Source of the DNA: Streptomyces cellostaticus
GTDB lineage: Bacteria > Actinomycetota > Actinomycetes > Streptomycetales > Streptomycetaceae
Assembly: GCF_023630175.1 (NCBI RefSeq)
Contig: NZ_JALLIN010000029.1
Span: 34,717-98,716 of the forward strand
DNA: 64,000 nucleotides
Direction of reading: 5' to 3'
Part shown: positions 17,144 through 24,697 of the stretch, piece after piece
Position numbering within the stretch: the stretch's first letter is position 1
Layout of the letters: each line of letters opens with the position of its first letter
Notes under the pieces: model-generated
Databases searched by the model: none
Told to the model about the DNA's origin: nothing
The model's input: the letters and a program-made list of their open reading frames with translations, nothing else
Program-made: the position numbers and the translations under genes

Positions 17144-18259
17144 TCAGGCCACGAGCAGGCGGAGGCCGAGCTCCGCGGCGTCGAGATCGGTCAGGTCGGG
17201 GTTGCGCTCGGCCCACCGGCCCGAGGAGAGGTCGTCGCGGAGCCTGTCCACCGCTCGCTGTTCGGCCTCCGCGCCGACCCGGGTCCACACCGACACCGCG
17301 CGGCGCACCTGCTCGTCCAGGTACGCCTCGGGACGACGCCAGTGGGCCTCGAGGAAGCCGTCGGCGCAGTCCCACGGGATGAGCACCGGCTCCAGGCGGG
17401 CCCCGATCGCGCGGGCCAGCCGGTGTACCGAGGGGCGGCCGGCGACGAGTCCGGTGACCTCGGGCAGATAGTCGCGGGTCAGCCAGAAGCGGTGACGCCA
17501 TCCGGCGTCACTCGTGTCGTGCGTGAACACCACCACGCGCCGGGCCACGCGCCGCATCTCGCGCAGCCCGGCGATCGGGTCCCGCCAGTGGTGAACGGTA
17601 CTGAAGGCCATGGCCGCGTCGAAGGAATCATCCTCGAACGGAAGGCTCTCCGCGGTGGCGGCCACGCAGGGAGCGGCGCTCGCGGGCCGCTGCGCACGCA
17701 TGACCGCCGACGGTTCCACCGCGGTCACGTCGCGGTCCGGGGGCTCGTAGGAGCCGGTGCCGGCGCCCACGTTCAGCACCGTACGGGCGTCCCCGAGGGC
17801 GTCCCAGACCTGCGCGGCGATCCGCGGCTCGGTGCGTCGCGTCGCCGGGTAGGCGGTTCCGATCGCTTCGTACAACCGCGATCCGAAAAGGCCGAGTTGG
17901 TCCTCCGACGTCATTCTGATCCCCATCGCCCGTGCCTCCAGCTCCCTGTCGATGGCCGTCACCATGGCGGTGGCGCGGTCGCGTTCCTCCAGCAGCAGCC
18001 CGCGCAGCCGGCGCAGATGCGCGACCGCGTCGGTGCCCGGGTCGTCGACCAGAGCGGCGATCTCGCGCAGTCCGAAGCCCAGCCGCCGGTAGACGAGCAC
18101 CTCCCGCAGCCGCCCCACGTCGACCGGTGAGTACGCCCGGTATCCGGCCGCCGTCCGCGCGGACGGCCGCACCAGCCCGATCTGGTCGTAGTGATGCAGC
18201 GTGCGGACGCTCACACCGGCCAACTCGGCCACGCGCCCCACGGTCAGGTGTTCCGCCAT
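17144..18259 (-). CDS. MerR-family HTH fused to SAM-dependent methyltransferase
   Basis: 371 residues. Residues 1-120 are a TipA-like MerR domain (TVGRVAELAGVSVRTLHHYD, RAYSPVDVGRLREVLVYR, coiled dimer helix, and MGIRMTSEDQLGLFG, which matches the end of the TipAL linker). In TipAL this is followed by the drug-binding TipAS domain. Here it is followed by a class I methyltransferase: motif I VLNVGAGTGSYE at about 163, AVEPS at the next strand, and FDAAMAFSTVHHWRDP. It may therefore sense or modify a small molecule. The continuous frame with no stop makes a sequencing fusion unlikely. The target is unknown. Confidence 0.8.
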   Translation of the reverse strand: MAEHLTVGRVAELAGVSVRTLHHYDQIGLVRPSARTAAGYRAYSPVDVGRLREVLVYRRLGFGLREIAALVDDPGTDAVAHLRRLRGLLLEERDRATAMVTAIDRELEARAMGIRMTSEDQLGLFGSRLYEAIGTAYPATRRTEPRIAAQVWDALGDARTVLNVGAGTGSYEPPDRDVTAVEPSAVMRAQRPASAAPCVAATAESLPFEDDSFDAAMAFSTVHHWRDPIAGLREMRRVARRVVVFTHDTSDAGWRHRFWLTRDYLPEVTGLVAGRPSVHRLARAIGARLEPVLIPWDCADGFLEAHWRRPEAYLDEQVRRAVSVWTRVGAEAEQRAVDRLRDDLSSGRWAERNPDLTDLDAAELGLRLLVA

Positions 18260-18652
18260 GCCACCGACGATGGAGCATGACGCCGCGTGAGGGTCAATCG
18301 TCGGCGGCGCGGCCGCCCCGGCCGCCGCTCGCGAGACACGTGCCGCGCTCGCACAGGGGCTCGTTCCGGCGCAGCCGGTGCGCCTGATTTCGGCTGGTTC
18401 TCGCCGTCGGGCAGCCGGTGTTCGGCTTCCACGGCCGAGGAGGGGATGCCGTCCCGCGGCCCCGGCTCGACGAACGGGCGGCGGGCGGCGGGCGGCGGTA
18501 CCACCGTGCGCTCAGCCCACAGCCCCAGGAGGCCGTCAGCCGTTCGCCTCGCCCGCGCTGCACGGCGCGGCGGCGTCGAAGAGCGTGCCAGGTGCGGCCC
18601 CGGTCCCGGGGAGCGCCGCTCACCTGGACACCCGCCCGAGGAACCGTGCCCA
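18260..18652. other. Intergenic region, 393 bases
   Basis: No gene recognised on either strand; open frames here lack protein-like pattern. The MerR-type promoter must lie near 18260-18300. Confidence 0.4.
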
Positions 18653-18810
18653 TGCTCCGTCGGATCGTCCTTCTCGCCGCGGCGGGCGTGCCGGCCACGG
18701 GGGCGGCCGCCGGTGCCACGGCAGGCCGGACCCCGGCGGACGGCCCCGGCCCGCGGCCCCCGCCGGGTCGCCGTCATCGGCGACACCCGAGGCGTCGGGG
18801 CCGGCCGTGC
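18653..18810 (+). pseudogene. Possible 5' remnant of a secreted SGNH-hydrolase gene
   Basis: ATG 18653 opens a signal-peptide-like start (LRRIVLLAAAGVPATGAAAGATA). After a one-base frame change the sequence reads RVAVIGDTRGVGAG, close to the first block of SGNH hydrolases (VAVIGDS..). It stops against the 3' end of the ArsR gene. In SGNH enzymes the residue after GD is the nucleophile Ser; here it is Thr. A short relic, held with low certainty. Confidence 0.3.
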
Positions 18811-19197
18811 TCAGCGGATACCGGTCTCGACCGCGTCGCCGGTCACGGATGTCCTTCGGGGCGGGGGCATGTCGGTCTGCTGCAGTTCCGCCAGCAGTTG
18901 GTTCCGCCCCGCCAGGAGCTCGGTGAGGATACGGCGAGCCGCACGCAGGAGTTCGGCCACGTCACCCCCGGCGAGCGCGTAGGTGACGGTGGAGCCCTCC
19001 CGGGTGGACACGACGATGCCCGCGCGGCGCAGGATGGCAAGCTGCTGGGAGAGGCTGGACGGCTCGATCTCGATGTCCGCGAGCAGGTCCCGTACCGGGA
19101 CCGGGCCGTGCTGCAGCAGTTCCAGGACCCTGATGCGGGTGGGATGCCCGAGCATGCGGAAGAACTCTGCCTTGGCTTGGTAAAGAGGAACCTGCAT
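18811..19197 (-). CDS. ArsR-family winged-helix regulator
   Basis: 128 residues. The winged helix spans about 8-85: QAKAEFFRMLGHPTRIRVLELLQHGPVPV, recognition region EIEPSSLSQQLAILRRAGIV, wing STREGSTVTYALA. No metal-site cysteines are present in the recognition helix, so it is not a classical CxC metal sensor. AGGAAG lies upstream of ATG 19197. A perfect 16-bp palindrome about 140 bases upstream (19338-19353) is a good self-operator. Close relatives often sit beside sulfate-permease-type transporters; none is here. Confidence 0.85.
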   Translation of the reverse strand: MQVPLYQAKAEFFRMLGHPTRIRVLELLQHGPVPVRDLLADIEIEPSSLSQQLAILRRAGIVVSTREGSTVTYALAGGDVAELLRAARRILTELLAGRNQLLAELQQTDMPPPRRTSVTGDAVETGIR

Positions 19198-19337
19198 AGC
19201 GTTCTTCCTGCCTGTCCGGGGGCCTCTCATGGCGCGGCCCGCCCCTGAGGACCGGCCGCGACATGAGTACTGCCTGCCCATTTTTCTCGCTCCGGGCCGC
19301 CGATGTTCATGAATTGTCATCCTCTCCATGTGATGGC

Positions 19338-19353
19338 TTGAAGAATTCTTCAA
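19338..19353. promoter_or_regulatory. Perfect palindrome TTGAAGAATTCTTCAA, likely ArsR operator
   Basis: A 16-bp perfect palindrome in an AT-rich island upstream of the ArsR-type gene. TTGAA..TTCAA half-sites are the usual form for this family. Confidence 0.6.
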
Positions 19354-19389
19354 TTCATGGGCATGCGTCGGCCCGGAATCGAGGAGTGA

Positions 19390-19764
19390 CTAGACCTCGA
19401 GGTCCCCTTCGATCCGCTTGAGCTGATGGCGTGCCATGGCCAGGTTCGAGCGGGCCCTGTCGATCACGAGGTAGAGGAACAGGCCGTTGCCGTCCCGGCT
19501 CCTGACCAGCCGCATGAGGTGGTACTGCCCTCCCAGAGTGATCAGGATGTCCTCGATCTGGCTCTGCAGACCGAGGAGTTCCATGGTGCGGACCTTGGCG
19601 CGGATCACGTCGGTGTTCCCGGCCGCGGCCACCGTCAGGTCCAGGTCCTTGCCCCCGCCCAGGGTGCCCAGGGCCATGCCGCTGGTGTAGTCGACGACTG
19701 CCGCCCCCAGCGCCCCCTCGATCCCGGTCACCATTTCCTTCAACGCCACTTCCACGGTCGCCAT
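19390..19764 (-). CDS. Roadblock/LC7-like protein
   Basis: 124 residues. The fold pattern is that of MglB/Roadblock proteins: helix LKEMVTGIEGALGAAVVD, strand SGMALGTLGGG, a central helix with DVIRAKVRTMELLGL, then EDILITLGGQYHLMRLV and LFLYLVIDRARSNLAMARHQL. In Streptomyces such proteins often occur in conservons with small GTPases. Here it stands alone, so its partner is elsewhere or lost. Start ATG 19764 with AGGGGAGG upstream. Confidence 0.7.
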   Translation of the reverse strand: MATVEVALKEMVTGIEGALGAAVVDYTSGMALGTLGGGKDLDLTVAAAGNTDVIRAKVRTMELLGLQSQIEDILITLGGQYHLMRLVRSRDGNGLFLYLVIDRARSNLAMARHQLKRIEGDLEV

Positions 19765-19967
19765 CGGGCGCCCTCCCCTTGGTCATCGGCTGCGGCCGGC
19801 TCCGTTTCCGGGTCCGCCTGTGAACGCACCGTATGCGCACCGATCCGCCAGGGGAGAGGTCTGCTCAAGAACGATCAAAGCTGATCGACGAGCCTCTTGA
19901 TGTGACAATCCGATGATCATTCTTGCTGGGTCGCGCGGGGCCGGATGAGGGTGCGCCGACGGCGGGG

Positions 19968-20450
19968 TCAAGGGCCGGGCACCGGGGGCGCGTGCCGGTC
20001 CAGGGTGAGCACCCCGTCCGTCACGCGCGCCGCCCGGGTGTCCCTTGCGAGGTCCTCGCACCGCTCGAGCAGGGCGTAGCCCGTGCAGAGCACGGTTTCG
20101 TGCCCGCCGTAGGACTCCAGGTTCACCACGGCCGCCTCCAGGTGCCGGATCTCGCAGGCCAGCATCGGTACTCCGGGCGCATCGCCGGCCCCCTGGCCGC
20201 GGGTGGCTGCCGCCCGCCGCTCGAGCAGGGTCGCCAACTCGGCGCCGCCGGCGTTGCTGATGGTCTCGGCGTCACTGCCGCTGCGCAGGACGAGGCAGGT
20301 CCGGGCGTGCTCGATCACTCGCAGGAGCGCCCGGTACTCCGGTACGGACAGTTCGAAGGCCGGCAGTTCGTGGGCCGGGCGCACCTCCGGCCGGGCCGCA
20401 CCGCCGGCCGGGTCGTGCACCCTCGAACACCTTCGTGCGCCGAACCTCAT
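19968..20450 (-). CDS. Uncharacterised protein
   Basis: 160 residues, family not recognised. An N-terminal basic-polar stretch (MRFGARRCSRVHD) leads into a mixed alpha/beta region (LPAFELSVPEYRALLRVIEHARTCLVLRS; ELATLLERRAAATRG; LACEIRHLEAAVVNLESYGGHETVLCTGYALLERCEDLARD). ATG 20450 is chosen because GGGGGG lies 7 bases upstream. It shares a 435-base divergent region with the SDR gene on its right. Confidence 0.5.
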   Translation of the reverse strand: MRFGARRCSRVHDPAGGAARPEVRPAHELPAFELSVPEYRALLRVIEHARTCLVLRSGSDAETISNAGGAELATLLERRAAATRGQGAGDAPGVPMLACEIRHLEAAVVNLESYGGHETVLCTGYALLERCEDLARDTRAARVTDGVLTLDRHAPPVPGP

Positions 20451-20885
20451 CTTCGATCCCCCCATGAGCGCAAGAGCCGACCCCGGCCGCGGACCCGCTC
20501 CGCGGCGCGGGAAACGGACGCCGCACGCGCCGGGCGGGCGTCCAGGCGTACGGTGCCCGATCTTTGACGGTCCAATACTCAACTGTTGTCCCTTGAAAAG
20601 ATTCAGGCCAACCTTGATCAGGTAAAGACGCGCGGACGCCGTCGCGGCGATCGCGGTGGTCCGGGAGAAGCGGGACAGGCCTGCGCCCTCACCGGTATGG
20701 CCGAAGCGGGCCCGCAGGCGTGACGGCCCGGCCCGCGCCCGCCCGAGCGGCCCGCCGACCGGAGACCGCGGCCGGCCGACTCGTGCGCGGTTGCCGGTGC
20801 TGACCTGAGACTGAGGGGAGCGAAGCCGCCGGGGAGCGGCACCGGACATCGGTGCTCACGGGCACCGGGAGAACCAGGAGTGCTG
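20451..20885. other. Divergent promoter region, 435 bases
   Basis: An AT-richer island at about 20566-20632 (CAACTGTTGTCCCTTGAAAA, then TTCAGGCCAACCTTGATCAG) is probably where the leftward promoter lies. The right half is GC-rich and shows no gene; it ends in CCAGGAG, the ribosome site of the SDR gene. Confidence 0.4.
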
Positions 20886-21665
20886 ATGAGCAGCCCACTG
20901 CACGGCCGCACCGCCGTGGTGACCGGTGCCAGCAAGGGCATTGGTCTGGCCGTCGTCGCGGCTCTGGCGCGGGCCGGGGCGACGGTCATCGCCGGATCCC
21001 GTACCTCCACACCCGAACTGGAGGCACTCGCCGAGGACGGTGCGGTCACCTGGGTGCCGGTGGACCTCGGCGACACCCGGGACGCCGAGCGGCTCATCCG
21101 CGAGGCGAGGGGAAACCTGGACATCCTGGTCAACAACGTCGGCGCCGCGCCCGCCCGGACCGGCGGCTTCCTGACGGTGACCGACGCCGACTGGGAGCAC
21201 GTCCTGAACCTGAACCTGCTCAGCGCCGTGCGCGTCACCCGAGCGGCCCTGCCGCTCATGCTCGACGCCGGGCGGGGCGCGATCGTCACGGTGGCCTCCG
21301 TCAACGCCACCCTGCCCGACCCCATGGTGATCGACTACAGCGCCGGCAAGGCCGCCGTCGTCGCCTTCTCCAAAGCGCTGTCGAAGGAGGTCGGGCCCCA
21401 AGGCATCCGCGTCAACACCGTCAGCCCCGGACCGGTGCGGACCGACCTCTGGCTGGCCCAGGACGGGGTCGCGGCCACGGTCTCCGCGGCCGCCGGCATC
21501 ACCCCGGACGACGTGGTCGCGCGGGCGGCAGGGTCCACCGCCACCGGCCGCTTCTCCACACCGGAGGAAGTCGCCGACCTCGTTCTGTTTCTGGTCGGCG
21601 ACCAGGCCGGCAACATCACCGGCAGTGACATGATCATCGACGGAGGCTTCATCCCCACCTGGTGA
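20886..21665 (+). CDS. SDR-family oxidoreductase
   Basis: 259 residues, a complete classical short-chain dehydrogenase: TGASKGIG cofactor motif (about 12-19), DILVNNVGAAP, catalytic Ser in TVASVN, YSAGKAA with the catalytic Tyr and Lys, and the PGPVRTDLW and DGGFIPTW ends. It presumably reduces or oxidises a small carbonyl substrate with NAD(P)(H); the substrate is not predictable. ATG 20886 has AGGAG 6 bases upstream. A strong terminator follows 6 bases past the stop. Confidence 0.9.
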   Translation: MSSPLHGRTAVVTGASKGIGLAVVAALARAGATVIAGSRTSTPELEALAEDGAVTWVPVDLGDTRDAERLIREARGNLDILVNNVGAAPARTGGFLTVTDADWEHVLNLNLLSAVRVTRAALPLMLDAGRGAIVTVASVNATLPDPMVIDYSAGKAAVVAFSKALSKEVGPQGIRVNTVSPGPVRTDLWLAQDGVAATVSAAAGITPDDVVARAAGSTATGRFSTPEEVADLVLFLVGDQAGNITGSDMIIDGGFIPTW

Positions 21666-21671
21666 GAACGG

Positions 21672-21697
21672 GGGTCCCCGCACCGGTGCGGGGACCC
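21672..21697. terminator. 26-base perfect palindrome terminator
   Basis: GGGTCCCCGCACC followed directly by its complement. It lies between the convergent SDR and hemerythrin genes; in RNA it folds with a 4-base effective loop. Confidence 0.8.
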
Positions 21698-21712
21698 GGT
21701 GCCGAGGCGGGG

Positions 21713-22204
21713 TCAGCCGTTGACGATGCGCCGCACGTTCTCGACCGAGCCGCTGCCTTCCTTCAGCCGGCGCTCGCGCTCCTGCAGGAAGGCCACTCCC
21801 AGTTCCTCCCGCCGTTGCGTCGCCACGTTCTCCCGGGCGCCGTTGAGAATGGTGCGCTCCTCCTCGTCGGTGTGGTGGGTGATGGCCTCCACCAGCGCCT
21901 CCAGAGCGGAGTCCCACTCCTCGGAGCCGACCTCCGCCACCTCCAGGAGCCTCAGGAGGGCCCGGTTGCCGTCGTCGTGCTCGTGCTCGCCGTGTTCGAG
22001 TTCCTCGTCGTCGATGTCCTTGTACCTCTTCAGCGCGGGATAGACCTCGGCCTCCTCGGCCAGCGCGTGGGCGGTCAGCAGGTCAGCGAACTCCCGGAGC
22101 GCGGCGGCCCGGTCTGCTTCCACACTGCGCATCAGGCGGAACAGGTCCTCCATGCGCCGGTGGTCCTGAAGGATGAGCTCGACGACGTCCCGTGTCTCGG
22201 CCAT
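21713..22204 (-). CDS. Hemerythrin-like iron protein
   Basis: 163 residues. The four-helix HHE domain shows the metal-ligand pattern LQDHRRMEDLF, AHALAEEAEVYPAL, HGEHEHDDGNRALL and ITHHTDEEERTILN. It is predicted to bind a diiron site and to sense or store oxygen or NO, or protect against oxidants. The length fits bacterial single-domain hemerythrins of the DcrH-unrelated, stress-linked type. The central EHGEHEHDD is unusually rich in His and acid. It stands alone on its strand. Confidence 0.85.
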   Translation of the reverse strand: MAETRDVVELILQDHRRMEDLFRLMRSVEADRAAALREFADLLTAHALAEEAEVYPALKRYKDIDDEELEHGEHEHDDGNRALLRLLEVAEVGSEEWDSALEALVEAITHHTDEEERTILNGARENVATQRREELGVAFLQERERRLKEGSGSVENVRRIVNG

Positions 22205-22359
22205 GGCAGGGCATCACTTTCGTGCGAACGACTGAGGTCACTGACACCTACCCGCACCGTCCGCATTGATGACGCCCCGATCGACGACCTTCCGGGCCGC
22301 AGGACCGCGGGCAAGCGGTGAGACCGGTTCCCCCGCCCCACGGCCGGCCCGCGCCGCGG

Positions 22360-22968
22360 CTACCGAAGGCCGTCCCGCCCGCGCCCGCCGCGCCGCAGGG
22401 CGCGACGCCGCTCGCCCGGCAGGGCGCCGGCCAGCTCGCCCACGAGCGAGACGTCGTGGCAGTGGCCGTCCCGGCCGCGGCACCACCACACCGGTGGACC
22501 GGCGGCGTCCCCGTCGCCCCGGTGCCAGTCCTCGGCGGTCCCGGCGGGACGAGGATGCAGGCCGAGCCCGTGCTCGAAGCAGATCGGCCAGACCTGCCGG
22601 AGCAGCTCCATGACGGTCGACTGCGCCGCCTCCGCGACCACGGCCAGCGCCGTCTCCTCGTCGTCGGGGTCCGCAGGGTCGCCCTCCTCCGGCTCGCAGG
22701 TGTTCACCGGCTCGCCGTGCCAGCGGCCGTCGGGCATCGCCACGTAGACCTGCCCCCCGTCGAGCCCGCCCGGGGACGGAGGCCGCCAGGGCGGCTCGAC
22801 CACCAGGATCAGCCCCTCCTGACCGGGCAGGGTCGCCGTCAGGTCGCGGTTGACCAGAGCGAGGGCCGCCTCCAGCCCGGGCCACCGGCCGTGCTCGGCC
22901 CGCCTCGGTTCCGGGGATTGCCGCCGGTCATGACCGGCACCGTCGCTCGCGTGGCAGAAAGGGTTCAC
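22360..22968 (-). CDS. Uncharacterised protein
   Basis: About 202 residues, family not recognised. The convincing part begins at GLEAALALVNRDLTATLPGQ and holds ILVVEPPWRPPSPGG, DGGQVYVAMPDGRWHGEPV, VMELLRQVWPICFEHGLGLHP and PPVWWCRGRDGHCHDVSLVGEL. The two Cys-x5-Cys near the C-terminus (WCRGRDGHC) could be a metal or disulfide site. The tail is Arg/Gly-rich. The start is uncertain: GTG 22968 is one option, with no clear ribosome site. It is divergent from the GltB-like gene. Confidence 0.45.
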   Translation of the reverse strand: MNPFCHASDGAGHDRRQSPEPRRAEHGRWPGLEAALALVNRDLTATLPGQEGLILVVEPPWRPPSPGGLDGGQVYVAMPDGRWHGEPVNTCEPEEGDPADPDDEETALAVVAEAAQSTVMELLRQVWPICFEHGLGLHPRPAGTAEDWHRGDGDAAGPPVWWCRGRDGHCHDVSLVGELAGALPGERRRALRRGGRGRDGLR

Positions 22969-23098
22969 GGGGGCATCGTCCCAGCCGGCCCCGCGGCCGC
23001 CACCGCCCGGTCCGCCGCGGCACGGACGCTCACCCCGCTTGGCGGGTTCTTGACACTTCCGCAGGACTGGAGAGCGATCACACGGCAAGGAGCAGGTG

Positions 23099-24682
23099 GT
23101 GATACGCATTGCAATCGTCGTACTGACTCTCGTCGCAGGCGTGCCGGCGTCCTTGGCGGCGGTCCTGATCTCCCCCTGGTGGTCGCTCGCCGCCGTGCCC
23201 CTGGTTCTGCTGGGCCTGCTGGGCGTGGCGGACCTGGTGCAGCGCCGGCATTCGGTGCTGCGCAACTATCCGGTCCTCGGCCACGCCCGCTTCCTCCTGG
23301 AACGCATCCGCCCCGAGCTGCAGCAGTACTTCATCGAGCGGAACTTCGACGGGCGACCGTTCGACCGGGACGTCCGCAGCATCGTCTACGCGCGCGCCAA
23401 GGGCGCGGACGCCGAGGAGCCGTTCGGCACCGAGAGGGACGTCTACCGGTCCGGCTACGAGTTCCTGGTGCCGTCGATGGCGCCGCGCCCGGTGCCCAGG
23501 ACCCCGCCGCGTGTACGGGTCGGCGGTCCGGACTGCGCGCGGCCGTACGACATGGCACTGCTGAACGTGTCGGCGATGAGCTTCGGCTCGCTGTCCGCCA
23601 ACGCCGTCCTGGCTCTGAACGGCGGCGCCGCGGCGGGGGGATTCGCCCACGACACCGGCGAGGGCGGGCTGTCCGACCACCACCTGCGTCCGGGGGGCGA
23701 CCTCGTGTGGGAGATCGGCACCGGGTACTTCGGCTGCCGGACCCGGGACGGCGACTTCGACGCGGCCGAGTTCGCCGACAAGGCCGCGCACGACCACGTC
23801 AAGTGCGTGTCCCTGAAACTGTCGCAGGGCGCCAAGCCCGGCATCGGCGGTGTGCTCCCCGGGGCCAAGGTGAACGCCGAGATCGCCCGGGTCCGGGACG
23901 TGCCCGAGGGGCGAACGGTCGTGTCCCCGCCCGGCCACCGGGTGTTCTCCACCCCTCGTGAACTCGTGCGCTTCATCGCCCGCATGCGCGAGCTGTCCGG
24001 CGGCAAACCCGCCGGGTTCAAGCTGTGCGTGGGGTCGCGCCGGCAGTTCCTGGCCGTGTGCAAGGCCATGCTGGAGGAGGGCACGACGCCCGACTTCATC
24101 GTGGTGGACGGCGCCGAGGGCGGGACCGGGGCGGCACCGCTGGAGTTCGCCGACCACGTGGGCACCCCGCTCACCGAGGGCCTGCTCACGGTGCACAACG
24201 CGCTCGTGGGAGCGGGACTGCGCGACCGGATCAGGATCGGCGCCAGTGGCAAGATCGCCACCGGGACCGACCTCGTCAAACGCATGGTGCAGGGCGCCGA
24301 CTACGGCAACGCCGCGCGCGCCATGATGTTCGCCGTCGGCTGCATACAGGCGCAGCGGTGCCACACCAACACCTGCCCCACCGGCGTCGCGACCCAGGAC
24401 CCCCGCCGCGCCCGCGCCCTCGACGTCCGTGACAAGGCGCCGCGCGTCCAGCGCTTCCAGGAGGCGACCGTGGCGAGCGCGCTGCAGATCATGGCGTCCA
24501 TGGGCGTCACCGACCCCGCGGAGCTGCGCCCGCACATGCTCCGCCGACGCGTCGACCCCCTCACCCAACGCTCCTACGACGAACTGTACGAGTGGCTCGA
24601 GCCAGGGCGGTTGCTCGCCGAGCCGCCGGCATCCTGGGCGGCCGACTGGAAGGCCGCCGACCCCGATCGTTTCACCGTGTGA
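23099..24682 (+). CDS. Membrane-anchored GltB-like FMN protein
   Basis: 527 residues. One or two N-terminal hydrophobic segments (about 1-45) precede the glutamate-synthase-type FMN barrel: ALLNVSAMSFGSLSANAVLALN, DTGEGGLSDHH, SQGAKPGIGGVLPGAKV, DFIVVDGAEGGTGAAP, RIGASGKIATG. The iron-sulfur segment CIQAQRCHTNTCPTGVATQ keeps the 3Fe-4S cysteines. The glutaminase domain of true GltB is absent, so this is the stand-alone FMN-binding branch, whose reaction is unknown. AAGGAG lies 6 bases before GTG 23099. It ends 15 bases before the PoxB-like gene, so the two are probably one operon. Confidence 0.85.
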   Translation: MIRIAIVVLTLVAGVPASLAAVLISPWWSLAAVPLVLLGLLGVADLVQRRHSVLRNYPVLGHARFLLERIRPELQQYFIERNFDGRPFDRDVRSIVYARAKGADAEEPFGTERDVYRSGYEFLVPSMAPRPVPRTPPRVRVGGPDCARPYDMALLNVSAMSFGSLSANAVLALNGGAAAGGFAHDTGEGGLSDHHLRPGGDLVWEIGTGYFGCRTRDGDFDAAEFADKAAHDHVKCVSLKLSQGAKPGIGGVLPGAKVNAEIARVRDVPEGRTVVSPPGHRVFSTPRELVRFIARMRELSGGKPAGFKLCVGSRRQFLAVCKAMLEEGTTPDFIVVDGAEGGTGAAPLEFADHVGTPLTEGLLTVHNALVGAGLRDRIRIGASGKIATGTDLVKRMVQGADYGNAARAMMFAVGCIQAQRCHTNTCPTGVATQDPRRARALDVRDKAPRVQRFQEATVASALQIMASMGVTDPAELRPHMLRRRVDPLTQRSYDELYEWLEPGRLLAEPPASWAADWKAADPDRFTV

Positions 24683-24697
24683 CCTGGAGGACTCACC

